Assembly (NCBI GenBank): GCA_025924435.1
Contig: JAICIL010000013.1
Coordinates: 1-28,139, forward strand
From: Chloroflexia bacterium
GTDB taxonomy: Bacteria; Chloroflexota; Chloroflexia; Thermomicrobiales; JALYUS01
Reading direction: 5' to 3'
Length of the DNA: 28,139 nt
Shown one piece after another: positions 14,126-22,309 of this stretch. How positions within the stretch are numbered: the stretch's first letter is position 1; every line of letters starts with the position of its first letter. Under the pieces are notes generated by a model. The model was not told where the DNA came from and made no database searches. It was given only the letters and a program-made list of their open reading frames with translations. The translations under genes and the position numbers were made by a program.

Positions 14126-14635
14126 TCAGGTGAAGTTGACGGGTTCGGAGACGATTTCCGCCTCGTATCCGTCCGGCGTCGCGATGAATGCCAGCCAGTT
14201 GCCGTTGAGGTTCGATGTCCGTGCCACCTCGGTCATGTCGCGCAGTTCGCCCTCGTGCGGCTTCCAATCCGGCCAGATGAAGGCGTAATGGACGAAGCCC
14301 GGTTGCGGCGCCGGTTGCCCGCTATGCGGCTCGAAGAGTTCGACGCGGTACTGCCCGTCGCCCCGGTCAACCATCGCGATGCGCCGGTCGCCGCGCTCCA
14401 CGACGTACGCGCCGCGCGCTCCCCGCTTGTACCGTTCCAAAATCTGCTCGAAGGCGGGCGTCGTCGCGGCCTGCACGCCGATGTGATCGAGCGTGGCGGC
14501 CACTTCGGACGGGATGCCGAGGCCGACGAGGTACGCCTGATGCCGGCGGAGCCGTTCAGTGTTCTCACCGCCGTCGAGGTCAATGTACCCTTCGCGTGCG
14601 AGTTGCGCGTCGTGACTATCCGTGTGTGCCGACAC
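14126..14635 (-). CDS. VOC/glyoxalase-like protein
   Basis: 169 residues from the GTG at 14635, chosen because AGGAGGT stands 5 nt upstream; this start overlaps the DUF512 gene by 20 nt. A longer ATG start at 14686 would lack that site. The sequence from about 48 on follows the VOC pattern of paired beta-alpha-beta-beta-beta units: LDHIGVQAATTPAFEQIL, YRVELFEPHSG, PGFVHYAFIWPDW and FIATPDGYEAEIV. Possible metal ligands by position are His51, Glu99, His117 and Glu158 or Glu160. The substrate is unknown. The first 45 residues have no recognised fold. Confidence 0.65.
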   Translation of the reverse strand: MSAHTDSHDAQLAREGYIDLDGGENTERLRRHQAYLVGLGIPSEVAATLDHIGVQAATTPAFEQILERYKRGARGAYVVERGDRRIAMVDRGDGQYRVELFEPHSGQPAPQPGFVHYAFIWPDWKPHEGELRDMTEVARTSNLNGNWLAFIATPDGYEAEIVSEPVNFT

Positions 14636-16055
14636 CCTGGACCTCCTCAATCGCGGCGACGGGAAGATAGATCGGTTCCATACCATCCGCGGGCAGGCGT
14701 GCGAGCGTCTGAATAACCTCCAATAACTGGCTCGCGGGCGCGATCGGCCTGCCCAGTTGTTGGGAGAGGCCGGGCAGTGTCATGTCGTCCACCGTCAGGA
14801 TGCCGCGCTCGTCGAACATCGAGCGCGGGAGGAAGAGCGGCGCGTCGGATCGCTCGCCGCCGAATTCCTCCAGGATGCATTTGCCGCTGAGCAAGCCGGA
14901 GACGGTGATGTCCGGCCCGAAGAGGCGGTTCTCGATCGCCCGCACCTCGATGGACGCGCCGGTCTCGGCGTTGACATCCTGCACGAGCGATCGCATCGTC
15001 GGCGCGATCAACGTCGCGCAGCCGATGGTCGCCTGCCTGCCGTGCAGGTTGCGGGGCAGCGTCTTCCGCTTCTTCGCGCGCGCCCATTCGTCTATCAGGA
15101 GGCGCGTCAGGCCGATGCCGTCCTCCAACTGCGGGAAGCCGTCGTACCGGCTCGCGGGCGGCAGCGGCGTGCCGGTGTTCAGGTAGAATTCGTCCGCCGC
15201 GTGGATGATGGTGCGGCCATGTTCGGCGCGCAGTGTGCGCTGCCAGCCTTTGATCTGCGCGATGATGCCGCGCATCTCGTCCGGCGTGAACATCCTCAGC
15301 GCCGGTTCGTCGAGGATGCGGTGCTGCTCCCGGTACCACTCCTCGCGGTGCAGGCCGCGTCGTGTCAGCCCGACGGGCACGGCGGCGATGGATTGCATGT
15401 GCGGCATGAGCGTGAGCAAATCCGCAATCGAGCGGTCGAGTTCCGCGCCGTCGTTCACCTCCGGCACGAGGACGAGTTGGGTGTTGAATTCGATCTCCAT
15501 CGCGGCGAGGCGGCGGAGGTCCTCCATGATCTTGCCGCCGCGCCCGTTTGTGGAGCGCACCAGCCGCTCGCGCACCGCCGGGTTCGTCGTGTGGACGGAG
15601 ACGTGCAGCGGCGAGAGGCGTTCCGCGCCGATCCGCGCGAAGTCGTCGTCCTTCAGGTTGGTGAGGGTGATGAAGTTGCCGTAGAGGAAGGAGAGCCGGT
15701 AGTCGTCGTCCTTGATATACATCGTCTGCCGCAGGCCGGGGATGCCCTGCTTCAAAAAGCAGAAGGTGCAGTGATTGTCGCAGACATGGACGCCGTCGAA
15801 GGCGGCGGAGGGGAAGCGGATGCCGAGCGGCTGGTACTCCTCGTTATCCACTTCGATATCGAATTGCTGATCGCCGCGCTGCACCGTCAGCGTGAATGCG
15901 TCGTAGGCGGTGAGCAGTTGGTAATCAATCAGGTCGGACGGCTCCTCGCCGTCAATCGCCAAAATTCGGTCGCCGGGGCGGATGTCGTATCGCGCCGCGA
16001 TCCCCTCCGGGCTGACGGCATCCACGAGCGCGCCCTGGCCGAATAATTTCCTCAT
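14616..16055 (-). CDS. DUF512 radical SAM protein with N-terminal PDZ-like domain
   Basis: 479 residues. A PDZ-like segment (about 8-65: GALVDAVSPEGIAARYDIRPGDRILAIDG) precedes a radical SAM core with the Cx3Cx2C cluster motif CDNHCTFC (Cys92, Cys96, Cys99), FLKQGIPGLRQTMYIKDDD and FLYGNFITLTNL; the DUF512 domain follows (YDGFPQLEDGIGLTRLLIDE, then GPDITVSGLLSGKCI). Members are conserved in many anaerobic and Gram-positive lineages and were annotated as Fe-S oxidoreductases; the reaction is unknown. It overlaps the upstream PHP gene by 4 nt (ATGA) and sits in an operon with two ribosome methyltransferases. Confidence 0.92.
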   Translation of the reverse strand: MRKLFGQGALVDAVSPEGIAARYDIRPGDRILAIDGEEPSDLIDYQLLTAYDAFTLTVQRGDQQFDIEVDNEEYQPLGIRFPSAAFDGVHVCDNHCTFCFLKQGIPGLRQTMYIKDDDYRLSFLYGNFITLTNLKDDDFARIGAERLSPLHVSVHTTNPAVRERLVRSTNGRGGKIMEDLRRLAAMEIEFNTQLVLVPEVNDGAELDRSIADLLTLMPHMQSIAAVPVGLTRRGLHREEWYREQHRILDEPALRMFTPDEMRGIIAQIKGWQRTLRAEHGRTIIHAADEFYLNTGTPLPPASRYDGFPQLEDGIGLTRLLIDEWARAKKRKTLPRNLHGRQATIGCATLIAPTMRSLVQDVNAETGASIEVRAIENRLFGPDITVSGLLSGKCILEEFGGERSDAPLFLPRSMFDERGILTVDDMTLPGLSQQLGRPIAPASQLLEVIQTLARLPADGMEPIYLPVAAIEEVQGVGTHG

Positions 16056-16816
16056 CGCGGCTGCCCCTCTCCGGCGGCGACGGCGGCGAAGAGGTGCGCG
16101 TCCGGCATCTCATCCGCCACGCCGTCCTGCGCATGGGCGCGCCGCGCGCGCCGTCTCTTCTCGACGCTCGAAATGAGATGCACCCATTGCGCGGTGCGGT
16201 GCGGGTGCAGCGTGGCATCGGGCAGGTTCGCCAAAAACGACGCGGCGTCCGTGAACGGCGCGATGGCGATGTACGAGCCGCCGTACTCCCACGTGCCGTG
16301 CGCGTCGGAGCCGACGCTCATCGGGATGTGGTGCGCGGCGGCGTACTTCTTCGCCGTCCGGTTGTCCATCGGCGCGACCATGCGGCCGTTGAAGACCTCG
16401 ATCGCATCCACGAGGCCCGCCGCGACGAGCCGGTCGAGCACGGCTTCGCCGATCGCGCCCTTGCGGTAGCGGTCGTACGGATGCGGGATGACGACGACGC
16501 CACCCTGCGCGCGGATCGCCTCGCACGTCGCTTCGGGCGACTGGCCGTCCGGAATCTCGTCGTGCAGGAAGAGGCCGATGATCTCCCCGGCGGTGGAGTA
16601 GACCTCCTCGCCGGGGATGACGTGGAAATCCGGCCCACCGGCCTCTTGCGCGGCGACATGCCCCGCGAACCGTCCGTGATTAGTGATGGCGATGCCGTCG
16701 AGGCCGCGCCGTTTCGCCGCGCGCACCAGCCGCTCCGGGCTGACCGGGCTGTCCCGCGAGTGCCAGGTATGGGCGTGCAAATCTACCTTCCAGCGTCTCG
16801 TGTCCGAATCGGTCAT
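16052..16816 (-). CDS. PHP domain metal-dependent phosphoesterase
   Basis: 254 residues of the PHP family (TrpH/RNase AM-like), which hydrolyse phosphoester bonds with a trinuclear metal site. Metal-binding motifs in order: DLHAHT (12-17), TNHG (45-48), PGEEV (68-72), IPHP (110-113), DAIEVFNGR (137-145) and GSDAHG (169-174). E. coli TrpH/RNase AM degrades 3',5'-pAp and short RNA 5' ends, a reasonable but unproved model. AGGAG precedes the ATG. It overlaps the DUF512 start (ATGA) and lies 7 nt after rsmE. The Arg/Ala-rich tail (from about 215) is variable. Confidence 0.92.
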   Translation of the reverse strand: MTDSDTRRWKVDLHAHTWHSRDSPVSPERLVRAAKRRGLDGIAITNHGRFAGHVAAQEAGGPDFHVIPGEEVYSTAGEIIGLFLHDEIPDGQSPEATCEAIRAQGGVVVIPHPYDRYRKGAIGEAVLDRLVAAGLVDAIEVFNGRMVAPMDNRTAKKYAAAHHIPMSVGSDAHGTWEYGGSYIAIAPFTDAASFLANLPDATLHPHRTAQWVHLISSVEKRRRARRAHAQDGVADEMPDAHLFAAVAAGEGQPR

Positions 16817-16823
16817 GCTGCTC

Positions 16824-17609
16824 CTATGTGTCCCGTGTGTCCCGAATATCTCGCCATACGCGCTCGCGCGGCGGCGCGAGATTGCCTGTCGTCGCCATCA
16901 CCAGTGTCACGGCGGTGATCGCCGCCGTCTCCGCCCGCAGCACGCGCGGCCCGAGCGAGACGGGTGTCGCACCCGCCTCGGCGACGAGGCGTTCCACCTC
17001 ATCGTCGCCGAAGCCGCCCTCCGGCCCGATGGCGAGCGCCGCGCGATCGGCCCCCGCCGGGAGCGCCTCGGCCAGCGTGCGTGCCGCGACCGTCTCGTGC
17101 GCGACGAAGAGTGGCGCGGCGACGGCGCTCGCCAGTGTGCCAAGCGAAACCGGCCCGCGAATTGCGGGAACGCGCCCGCGCCCCGATTGTTCCGCCGCCT
17201 CCGTGCCGATCCGCCGCCACCGTTCCAGCGCGCGCGCGTCGTCCGGGCCGATCTTGCGGATCGTGTGCGCCGTGACGACGGGCTGGATCGCCGCGACGCC
17301 GAGTTCGGTCGCCTTTTGCACGAGCCAGTCGAACCGCTCGCCCTTGAGCAAGGCCGGGCAGAGCGTCACCGCGCAGGTCGGTTCCGGCAGGGCGGGCCGC
17401 TCCGCGACGACCTCCCCGCGCACCGCGCGCGCCTCGACCGAAACGAGGCGTACCCGCCATTCTACCGCATCCGCGCCATCGGTGGGGATCAGCACGATCT
17501 CTTCATCGGCGCGGAGGCGCAGAACGCGGGCGATCTGGTGCGCGATCTCGCCGGGGAGGGTGACGGAGAGTGCGGAGCGGGATTCCGGCGGCACGAAGAA
17601 GCGATGCAC
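16824..17609 (-). CDS. rsmE: 16S rRNA (uracil1498-N3)-methyltransferase
   Basis: RsmE methylates N3 of U1498 in the 30S decoding region using S-adenosylmethionine, through a knotted SPOUT fold. The 261-residue length fits the family. Conserved parts: N-terminal MHRFFVP and HQIARVLRLRADEEI (PUA-like), KGERFDWLVQKATELGV (89-105), the SAM-knot residues GPEGGF (195-200) and GPRVLRAETA (220-229). It lies 6 nt downstream of prmA, a widely conserved prmA-rsmE pairing. Confidence 0.96.
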   Translation of the reverse strand: MHRFFVPPESRSALSVTLPGEIAHQIARVLRLRADEEIVLIPTDGADAVEWRVRLVSVEARAVRGEVVAERPALPEPTCAVTLCPALLKGERFDWLVQKATELGVAAIQPVVTAHTIRKIGPDDARALERWRRIGTEAAEQSGRGRVPAIRGPVSLGTLASAVAAPLFVAHETVAARTLAEALPAGADRAALAIGPEGGFGDDEVERLVAEAGATPVSLGPRVLRAETAAITAVTLVMATTGNLAPPRERVWRDIRDTRDT

Positions 17610-17615
17610 GCCGCG

Positions 17616-18524
17616 CTACCGCCGCCGGGCGCGCAGGGCGACCCAGTCCCCCATCTGCCCGCGCGTGATCTCGACGAACCCGGCCGCCGCGAGCGCCGTC
17701 CGCACTTCCTCCTCGCGCTCGACGATGATGCCGCTCGCGACGAGCCAGCCGTTCGGGCGGACGCTCTCGTAGAGGTACGGCGCCAACTCGCGGATGATGC
17801 GCGCGATGATATTCGCGAAGACGCCGTCGAACGCGCCGTAGTGCTCGTTCGGGCCGAGCGACCCGACGATCAGCGGGAAACGGTCGCGCCCGATGCCGTT
17901 CGCCTCGCCGTTCGCCCGCGCGGCCTGCACCGCGACTTCTTCGACATCGAGGCCGAGGACGTGCCCCGCGCCCATCCGCAGCGCGGCGATGGCGAGGATG
18001 CCGCTCCCGGTACCGACATCGAGCAGGCGGTCGCCCATCTCCACTAGGTCCTCGACGGCGATCAGGCAGAGCTGCGTCGAGGGGTGCAGACCCGTCCCAA
18101 ACGCCATGCCGGGATCGAGCGTGACGACGGTGTCGCCCGGCTGCGCCTCGTACGCGCGCCACGGCGGCCGGATGACGATGGACCGGCCGATGCGATGGAC
18201 GTGGAAATGCTCCTTCCACGCATTCGCCCAATCCTCCTCCTCGCGCGGCTGCACGGTCAGTTCGCCGACGTAGCGCATCCGCGAGAGGTGCCAGAGCGCC
18301 TGTTCGAGCGTGTGGATCGTCTCCTGGGCGGCGGGGGTGTCGGCGATGTAGGTGGCGACGGTGACCGGGGCGTTCGGGTCCACGCGCAGATTGTCGCCGT
18401 CCCGATCCTGGAGATACTGCTCCTCGATCGCCACGCCGCCCTGGTAGCCATGGCGCGCGAAGAGTTCGCTGACTGCCTCGACCGCCTCGGTATCCGCGCT
18501 GACCCGCACCTCCAGCCAGCGCAT
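17616..18524 (-). CDS. prmA: Ribosomal protein L11 methyltransferase
   Basis: PrmA trimethylates several amino groups of ribosomal protein L11. 302 residues from the ATG at 18524, which has GGGAGG 6 nt upstream; the frame runs further upstream but only over the nucleotidyltransferase gene. The N-terminal L11-binding domain (about 1-85) is followed by EEEDWANAWKEHFHVHRIG (95-113), LDPGMAFGTGLHPST (136-150) and SAM-binding LLDVGTGSGILAIAA (167-181), with FANII as the later catalytic-loop motif. Its ATG overlaps the upstream TGA by one base (TGATG), so translation is coupled. Confidence 0.96.
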   Translation of the reverse strand: MRWLEVRVSADTEAVEAVSELFARHGYQGGVAIEEQYLQDRDGDNLRVDPNAPVTVATYIADTPAAQETIHTLEQALWHLSRMRYVGELTVQPREEEDWANAWKEHFHVHRIGRSIVIRPPWRAYEAQPGDTVVTLDPGMAFGTGLHPSTQLCLIAVEDLVEMGDRLLDVGTGSGILAIAALRMGAGHVLGLDVEEVAVQAARANGEANGIGRDRFPLIVGSLGPNEHYGAFDGVFANIIARIIRELAPYLYESVRPNGWLVASGIIVEREEEVRTALAAAGFVEITRGQMGDWVALRARRR

Positions 18525-19543
18525 CAGGTCCCTCCCGCCAGCGCGTCGTCGCCGCTCGCGCCGCCGAGATTGACGACCGAGGAATCGCCGACGTTCACGC
18601 TGTGGAAGTCGCCGTGGACGACCGTCTCGACGCCGACGATGGAGTTCATCAGCATGACGTTGGCGATCTCGCTGTCCCGGTTGAGGATCACATCGCGCAC
18701 GATGGCATCCGTGATGACGACACTCTCGCCGACGCTCGCGTACGGGCCGACGACGGCGCGCTCGATCCGGGCGGAGGGCGCGATGACGACGGGCGGGATG
18801 ATGACGCTCCCCGCGTAATCCGGCGCGGCGGCGTCCCCATTCATCCGCGTGAGGAGGACGCGGTTCGTTTCCAGCAACGTTTCGGGGCGGCCGCAATCGA
18901 GCCAGAGATCCATCGCGGCGGCTTCGATGCGCGCACCGTCCTCGATCATCAACTGGATCGCGTCGGTGAGGTAGAATTCGCCCTTCGTCTGGCGATTCGC
19001 CGCCATGATCGCGTCAATCGCCGCGAAGAGCCGGGCAGAATCGCGGAAGTAATAGACGCCCGCCACCGCCAGGTTGGTCGGCGGATCGCTCGGCTTCTCG
19101 ATGATGCGCGTGATCCGCCCCCCGTCGAGTTCGACGATGCCGAACGCCTGCGGCTTCTCCACTTCCTTGACGAAAATGACGCCGTCGGCGTCCGTCTCCG
19201 CCAGCACCGAGAGGTCGGTCGCGAAGATCGTGTCCGCGAAGGCGATCAGCACCGGCCCGTGCACATCGTCGGCGGCGAGATGGATCGCGTGGGCCTGCCC
19301 CTTCATCTCCGCCTGGTGGACGAACGAGGAAGAAAAGTCGTAGTGGCACTCGACGTACTCGCGGATCTGGTCGCCGAGGTAGCCGGTGACGAAGACGACG
19401 TGCTCCGGGTTGAGTGGTGCGATACTATCGAGAACGTGGCCGAGGATCGGCTTGCCCGCGACGCTGACGAGCGGCTTCGGTTTACTCCAGGTGTGCGGCC
19501 GGAGCCGCGTCCCGAACCCCGCCGCGGGAATGATGACGTGCAC
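18524..19543 (-). CDS. Sugar-phosphate nucleotidyltransferase (RmlA/GlmU type) with hexapeptide C-terminus
   Basis: 339 residues from the GTG at 19543, chosen because GAGGAGGT lies 5 nt upstream; the ATG at 19564 would add seven residues that cover that ribosome site. The Rossmann-like domain starts at once with [16 protein letters not shown] and [14 protein letters not shown], the nucleotide and sugar-phosphate binding signature of glucose-1-phosphate thymidylyl/uridylyltransferases. Other landmarks are LIAFADTIF and [19 protein letters not shown]-terminal left-handed beta-helix (about 255-325) follows ([17 protein letters not shown]). It makes activated sugars for envelope glycans; which NDP-sugar is not clear. 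It heads the minus-strand operon; TAGAAT at 19600 to 19595 may be its -10. Confidence 0.9.
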   Translation of the reverse strand: MHVIIPAAGFGTRLRPHTWSKPKPLVSVAGKPILGHVLDSIAPLNPEHVVFVTGYLGDQIREYVECHYDFSSSFVHQAEMKGQAHAIHLAADDVHGPVLIAFADTIFATDLSVLAETDADGVIFVKEVEKPQAFGIVELDGGRITRIIEKPSDPPTNLAVAGVYYFRDSARLFAAIDAIMAANRQTKGEFYLTDAIQLMIEDGARIEAAAMDLWLDCGRPETLLETNRVLLTRMNGDAAAPDYAGSVIIPPVVIAPSARIERAVVGPYASVGESVVITDAIVRDVILNRDSEIANVMLMNSIVGVETVVHGDFHSVNVGDSSVVNLGGASGDDALAGGT

Positions 19544-19627
19544 AGACACCTCCTCGCGATCCATTTTTGCCGTGCGCTTGCCCGTATCTTGCGCATTCTA
19601 CCGCAAGAGGGGCCGCGCGCCCATCAC

Positions 19628-19653
19628 GGAATAACGGCGGGGATCGTTGGGTT
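19628..19653 (+). promoter_or_regulatory. ECF sigma (SigR/SigH-class) promoter, GGAAT-N18-GTT
   Basis: GGAAT (19628-19632), exactly 18 nt, then GTT (19651-19653). This is the known recognition pattern of Streptomyces SigR and mycobacterial SigH, and it stands about 70 nt before the gene of a SigR-like factor, so it is probably the autoregulated promoter. The predicted start is near 19661. Confidence 0.7.
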
Positions 19654-19656
19654 AGG

Positions 19657-19662
19657 TATACT
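19657..19662 (+). promoter_or_regulatory. Putative housekeeping -10 (TATACT) of the ECF sigma gene
   Basis: TATACT overlaps the expected start site of the ECF promoter at 19628-19653 and may supply basal, vegetative expression. No -35 hexamer is evident. Confidence 0.4.
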
Positions 19663-19722
19663 GAGTCGAACGTGCCGGTGGACGCATCGGCCCGGGTGGC
19701 TCAAAGAATTCGAGGGCGATTG

Positions 19723-20409
19723 ATGGTCGAAGAACGAAGGATGGACGGTGCGCGTCCGGCGGAGAGCGCCGCGAACGCGCCCGATGGAAACGCGGGTGCG
19801 CCCGCGAGTGTCGCGACAATTGAAGAGGAGGCGCTCTTACAGGTTGATTCGTTGTACCGCACCGCGCTCCGCATGACGCGGAACCCGCAAGATGCGGAAG
19901 ACCTCGTGCAGGAGACGTACTATCGGGCGTTCCGATCGGCGCATCAGTTCCAGCCCGGCACGAACCTGCGCGCGTGGCTGTTCAAGATCCTGACGAACAG
20001 CTTTATCAACCAGTACCGGAAGCGGGCGCGGAAGCCGCAGTCCACGTCGCTGGACGATGTCGAAGAATTTTATCTCTATAACCACCTGGTTGACAGCGGC
20101 GTGCAGCCGGAATCGCCCAATCCGGAGGCGACCGTCATTGACCAGTTTGCGGAGGCGGATGTCATCCAGGCATTGGAGCAGTTGCCGCTGGAATTCCGGC
20201 AGGTGGTGCTGCTGGCGGATGTGGAAGGCTTCTCCTACAAGGAGATCGCCGAGATCGTCGGTATCCCGGTCGGCACGGTGATGTCCCGTCTCCATCGCGG
20301 GCGGCGCCGGTTGCAGAAGGAATTGTGGGACTACGCGGTCGCGTCGGGCTATCTCGATTCGTTGCGCGGCCAATCGGTGGCGGAAGCGACAGCGCGCCCG
20401 ACGGCTTGA
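19723..20409 (+). CDS. ECF RNA polymerase sigma factor, SigR/SigE/SigH (ECF12-like) type
   Basis: 228 residues from the ATG at 19723 (GAGGG about 6 nt upstream); the frame extends 5' over the promoter and is not coding there. Region 2 (about 43-106) includes [20 protein letters not shown], then [20 protein letters not shown], close to Streptomyces SigR. Region 4 (about 145-202) has [20 protein letters not shown] and [20 protein letters not shown]. The 37-residue N-terminal extension is low complexity. SigR-type factors drive thiol-oxidative and heat stress genes. It lies directly before a zinc anti-sigma gene and behind its own predicted promoter. Confidence 0.93.
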   Translation: MVEERRMDGARPAESAANAPDGNAGAPASVATIEEEALLQVDSLYRTALRMTRNPQDAEDLVQETYYRAFRSAHQFQPGTNLRAWLFKILTNSFINQYRKRARKPQSTSLDDVEEFYLYNHLVDSGVQPESPNPEATVIDQFAEADVIQALEQLPLEFRQVVLLADVEGFSYKEIAEIVGIPVGTVMSRLHRGRRRLQKELWDYAVASGYLDSLRGQSVAEATARPTA

Positions 20410-20440
20410 GTTGGAAAACCGTACACGGGGAAGTGCAGTG

Positions 20441-20689
20441 ATGATGACGATGACGTGCCAGGAATGTGTGGAGAAATTGCAGCCGTTCCTCGACCGCGAA
20501 CTCTCCGAGACGGAGCGGTTGGAAGTCGAGCGACACCTGACCGTGTGCGGCCATTGCGCCGACTCGTTCCGCTTCGAATCGGGCATCCTCCACGTCGTCG
20601 GGCGTTGCGGCCGCGCGACGTATGCGAGCGACGAATTCAAGGCGCGCATCCGCGTCGTCGTGCAGACGGCGATCACCAAAAAACTGTAG
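20441..20689 (+). CDS. Zinc-binding anti-sigma factor (RsrA-like)
   Basis: 82 residues from the ATG at 20441 (GGGGAAG 7 nt upstream). It carries the ZAS motif H-x3-C-x2-C as HLTVCGHC (His32, Cys36, Cys39), an N-terminal CQEC (Cys6, Cys9) and a further Cys56 in GRCGR. This cysteine pattern and the LxPFLDRELSETERxxVxRHL helix resemble RsrA and ChrR-type anti-sigmas, which hold a sigma factor until disulfide formation expels zinc. It lies 31 nt after the sigma gene and almost certainly controls it. Redox sensing is inferred from the family; the exact disulfide pair cannot be read from sequence. Confidence 0.9.
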   Translation: MMTMTCQECVEKLQPFLDRELSETERLEVERHLTVCGHCADSFRFESGILHVVGRCGRATYASDEFKARIRVVVQTAITKKL

Positions 20690-20777
20690 CGCCGCTCGAC
20701 GCGCAACCATTATTATGGTAACTTCGCAGTGGGTTTTGCGGCGCATCTCTGTGAGAGCAAAAGGGTTTTGCGAGACG

Positions 20778-20927
20778 ATGACAATCAAAGAGTGGATTAA
20801 GGGCACGGGTGAGAAGATTCGCGAGGCGATCGAGCAGGCGCTCCCGCCGCCGCCCCGCCCGGAACGTGTGCCGATCCGCATCCCGATCCCCGTCGACACC
20901 CCCCGGCCAACCCGCCATTATTATTAA
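20778..20927 (+). CDS. 49-residue Pro-rich small protein, unknown
   Basis: A short open frame starting MTIKEWIKGTGEKIREAIEQ, likely an amphipathic helix (1-21), followed by a proline/arginine-rich tail with alternating VPIRIPIPV and ending RHYY. I know no family for it. Support: the codon composition is like its neighbours, and it ends just before a convergent terminator-like hairpin. The ribosome site is weak (AAAAGGG 12 nt upstream, GAGA nearer). It lies 88 nt after the anti-sigma gene, and a 10-nt direct repeat GGGTTTTGCG (20731 and 20763) precedes it. It may be a third gene of the sigma operon or stand alone. Confidence 0.55.
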   Translation: MTIKEWIKGTGEKIREAIEQALPPPPRPERVPIRIPIPVDTPRPTRHYY

Positions 20928-20937
20928 ACGCGCGAAT

Positions 20938-21031
20938 AACCGCCAAGACGCCAAGGACACGAGAGAAAGGGAGATGCTAACCGCTTCTCTTTTCTTCCCT
21001 CCCGCTTGGCGTTCTTGGCGTCTTGGCGGTT
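20938..21031. terminator. 18-bp inverted repeat (CGCCAAGACGCCAAG type) between convergent genes
   Basis: Arm 20938-20955 (AACCGCCAAGACGCCAAG) is the exact reverse complement of 21014-21031. The 58-nt loop can partly pair further through its GAGAGAAAGGGAG and CTTCTCTTTTCTTCC stretches. It fills the space between the small ORF (+) and thrC (-) and would terminate both. It is unrelated in sequence to the other hairpin families here. Confidence 0.8.
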
Positions 21032-21035
21032 CGAT

Positions 21036-22292
21036 TTACGCTTCGCGAAGGTCGTCCAGTCGCACGCCATAGGCGGATGCGAGCGCACGGGCGAGAGCGT
21101 CGAGGTCCACCGGGATCGTCGGCGGTTCCGGCAGCGCGCGTGCCGTTGAGGCGGGGTCTTTGAGGCCGCTCGATGTGCCGATTGCGACGACCGCCCCGTC
21201 CGTCTCCGCCGCAACTTGCCGCGCCACCGTGACGCCGACGACCGATGCCGCTTCGAGGTAGAGGCCGGTTTCGCCGGCGAGCCGCCGTTGCGCCGGGAGA
21301 ATTTCCGCTTCCGCGACCGAGAGCGCGCCGCCGCCCGAATCCTGCAGCGTCTGCCACGCCTGCCAACTCGCCGTCCCCCCACCAATGGAAAAGGCGGAAG
21401 TTGGCGTCGCCGGGACCTGCTCCGGGCCGCCATGCGCGAGGGCGTGGGCGTACGGAGCGGAGTTCGCGGGTTCCGCGACGACCATGCGCGGCAGCCGGGC
21501 GATCACACCCGCCGCGCGCATCCGCTGGAAGCCGCGCCAGATGCCGGTCAGGTTGTCGCCGTACGAGGTCGGCACGACGACCGCCGCCGGGGCGTCGCCG
21601 AGGTCGCGGACGATCTCGTAGGCAATCGTCGTGTAGCCCTCGACGCCGTACGGGTTCGAGCCGACGGGCGGATCGGTGACATTCGTGCCGGGGAACCAGC
21701 CGTACCGCTCGATGCCGAGCGCGGCGATGGCCCGCCGGCTCGCGCCGCCATCGAGGCGGCAGAGGAGCGCGCCGTACGCGCCCATGAACGTCTGCATCGT
21801 CGTCGGCACGTCGGTGCCGGTGAACATCACGCAGTGCAGCCCGGCGCGGGCCGCGTACGCCGCGAGCGACGCGCCCGCGTTGCCGGTGGATGCGCCGACG
21901 ACCGTCCGGTAGCCGCGCTCCTTCGCCACCGTGACGGCGACCGTCATCGCGCGGTCCTTATGGCTCCACGTCGCGTTGCGCGATTCATCCTTCAGCAAGA
22001 GGGAGCCGCGTTCGGCGGGCAGCGCGATCAGCGGCGTATTGCCCTCGCCGATGGTGACGGGCTGCGTTTCACCGCCCACGGGCAGGAGCGATTGGAAATC
22101 CCATAGGTCGCGACGCCGGGCGAAGGCGGCGAACGCCTCCCGCGTGAAGGTACCGTCCGGGTAGACGGGGACGAGGTTGATCTGCTTCCCCTCCGCCCGC
22201 GCTTCCGGGTCGCCGAAGGCGAGCAGGCGCACGTCGTCGCGCGGGTATTCTCTCCCGCTAACCGGGCTGACGAGGTGAAGCGGAACGGGCAT
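21036..22292 (-). CDS. thrC: Threonine synthase
   Basis: A PLP enzyme converting O-phosphohomoserine to threonine. 418 residues, with GGAGGGT just upstream of the ATG. After an N-terminal segment (1-75) come IGEGNTPLIAL (81-91), the PLP lysine in KDESRNATWSHKDRAMT (Lys112) and the phosphate loop GASTGNAGASLAAYAA (133-148). NPYGVEGYTTIAYEI and VVVPTSYGDNLTGIWRGF follow, and AIGTSSGLKD stands near the C-terminus. Other fold-type II PLP enzymes are close relatives, but the SHKDRA core and length favour threonine synthase. No thrA or thrB neighbours are seen. Its 3' end abuts a convergent hairpin. Confidence 0.88.
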   Translation of the reverse strand: MPVPLHLVSPVSGREYPRDDVRLLAFGDPEARAEGKQINLVPVYPDGTFTREAFAAFARRRDLWDFQSLLPVGGETQPVTIGEGNTPLIALPAERGSLLLKDESRNATWSHKDRAMTVAVTVAKERGYRTVVGASTGNAGASLAAYAARAGLHCVMFTGTDVPTTMQTFMGAYGALLCRLDGGASRRAIAALGIERYGWFPGTNVTDPPVGSNPYGVEGYTTIAYEIVRDLGDAPAAVVVPTSYGDNLTGIWRGFQRMRAAGVIARLPRMVVAEPANSAPYAHALAHGGPEQVPATPTSAFSIGGGTASWQAWQTLQDSGGGALSVAEAEILPAQRRLAGETGLYLEAASVVGVTVARQVAAETDGAVVAIGTSSGLKDPASTARALPEPPTIPVDLDALARALASAYGVRLDDLREA

Positions 22293-22309
22293 CGTACCCT
22301 CCCTGTTTA

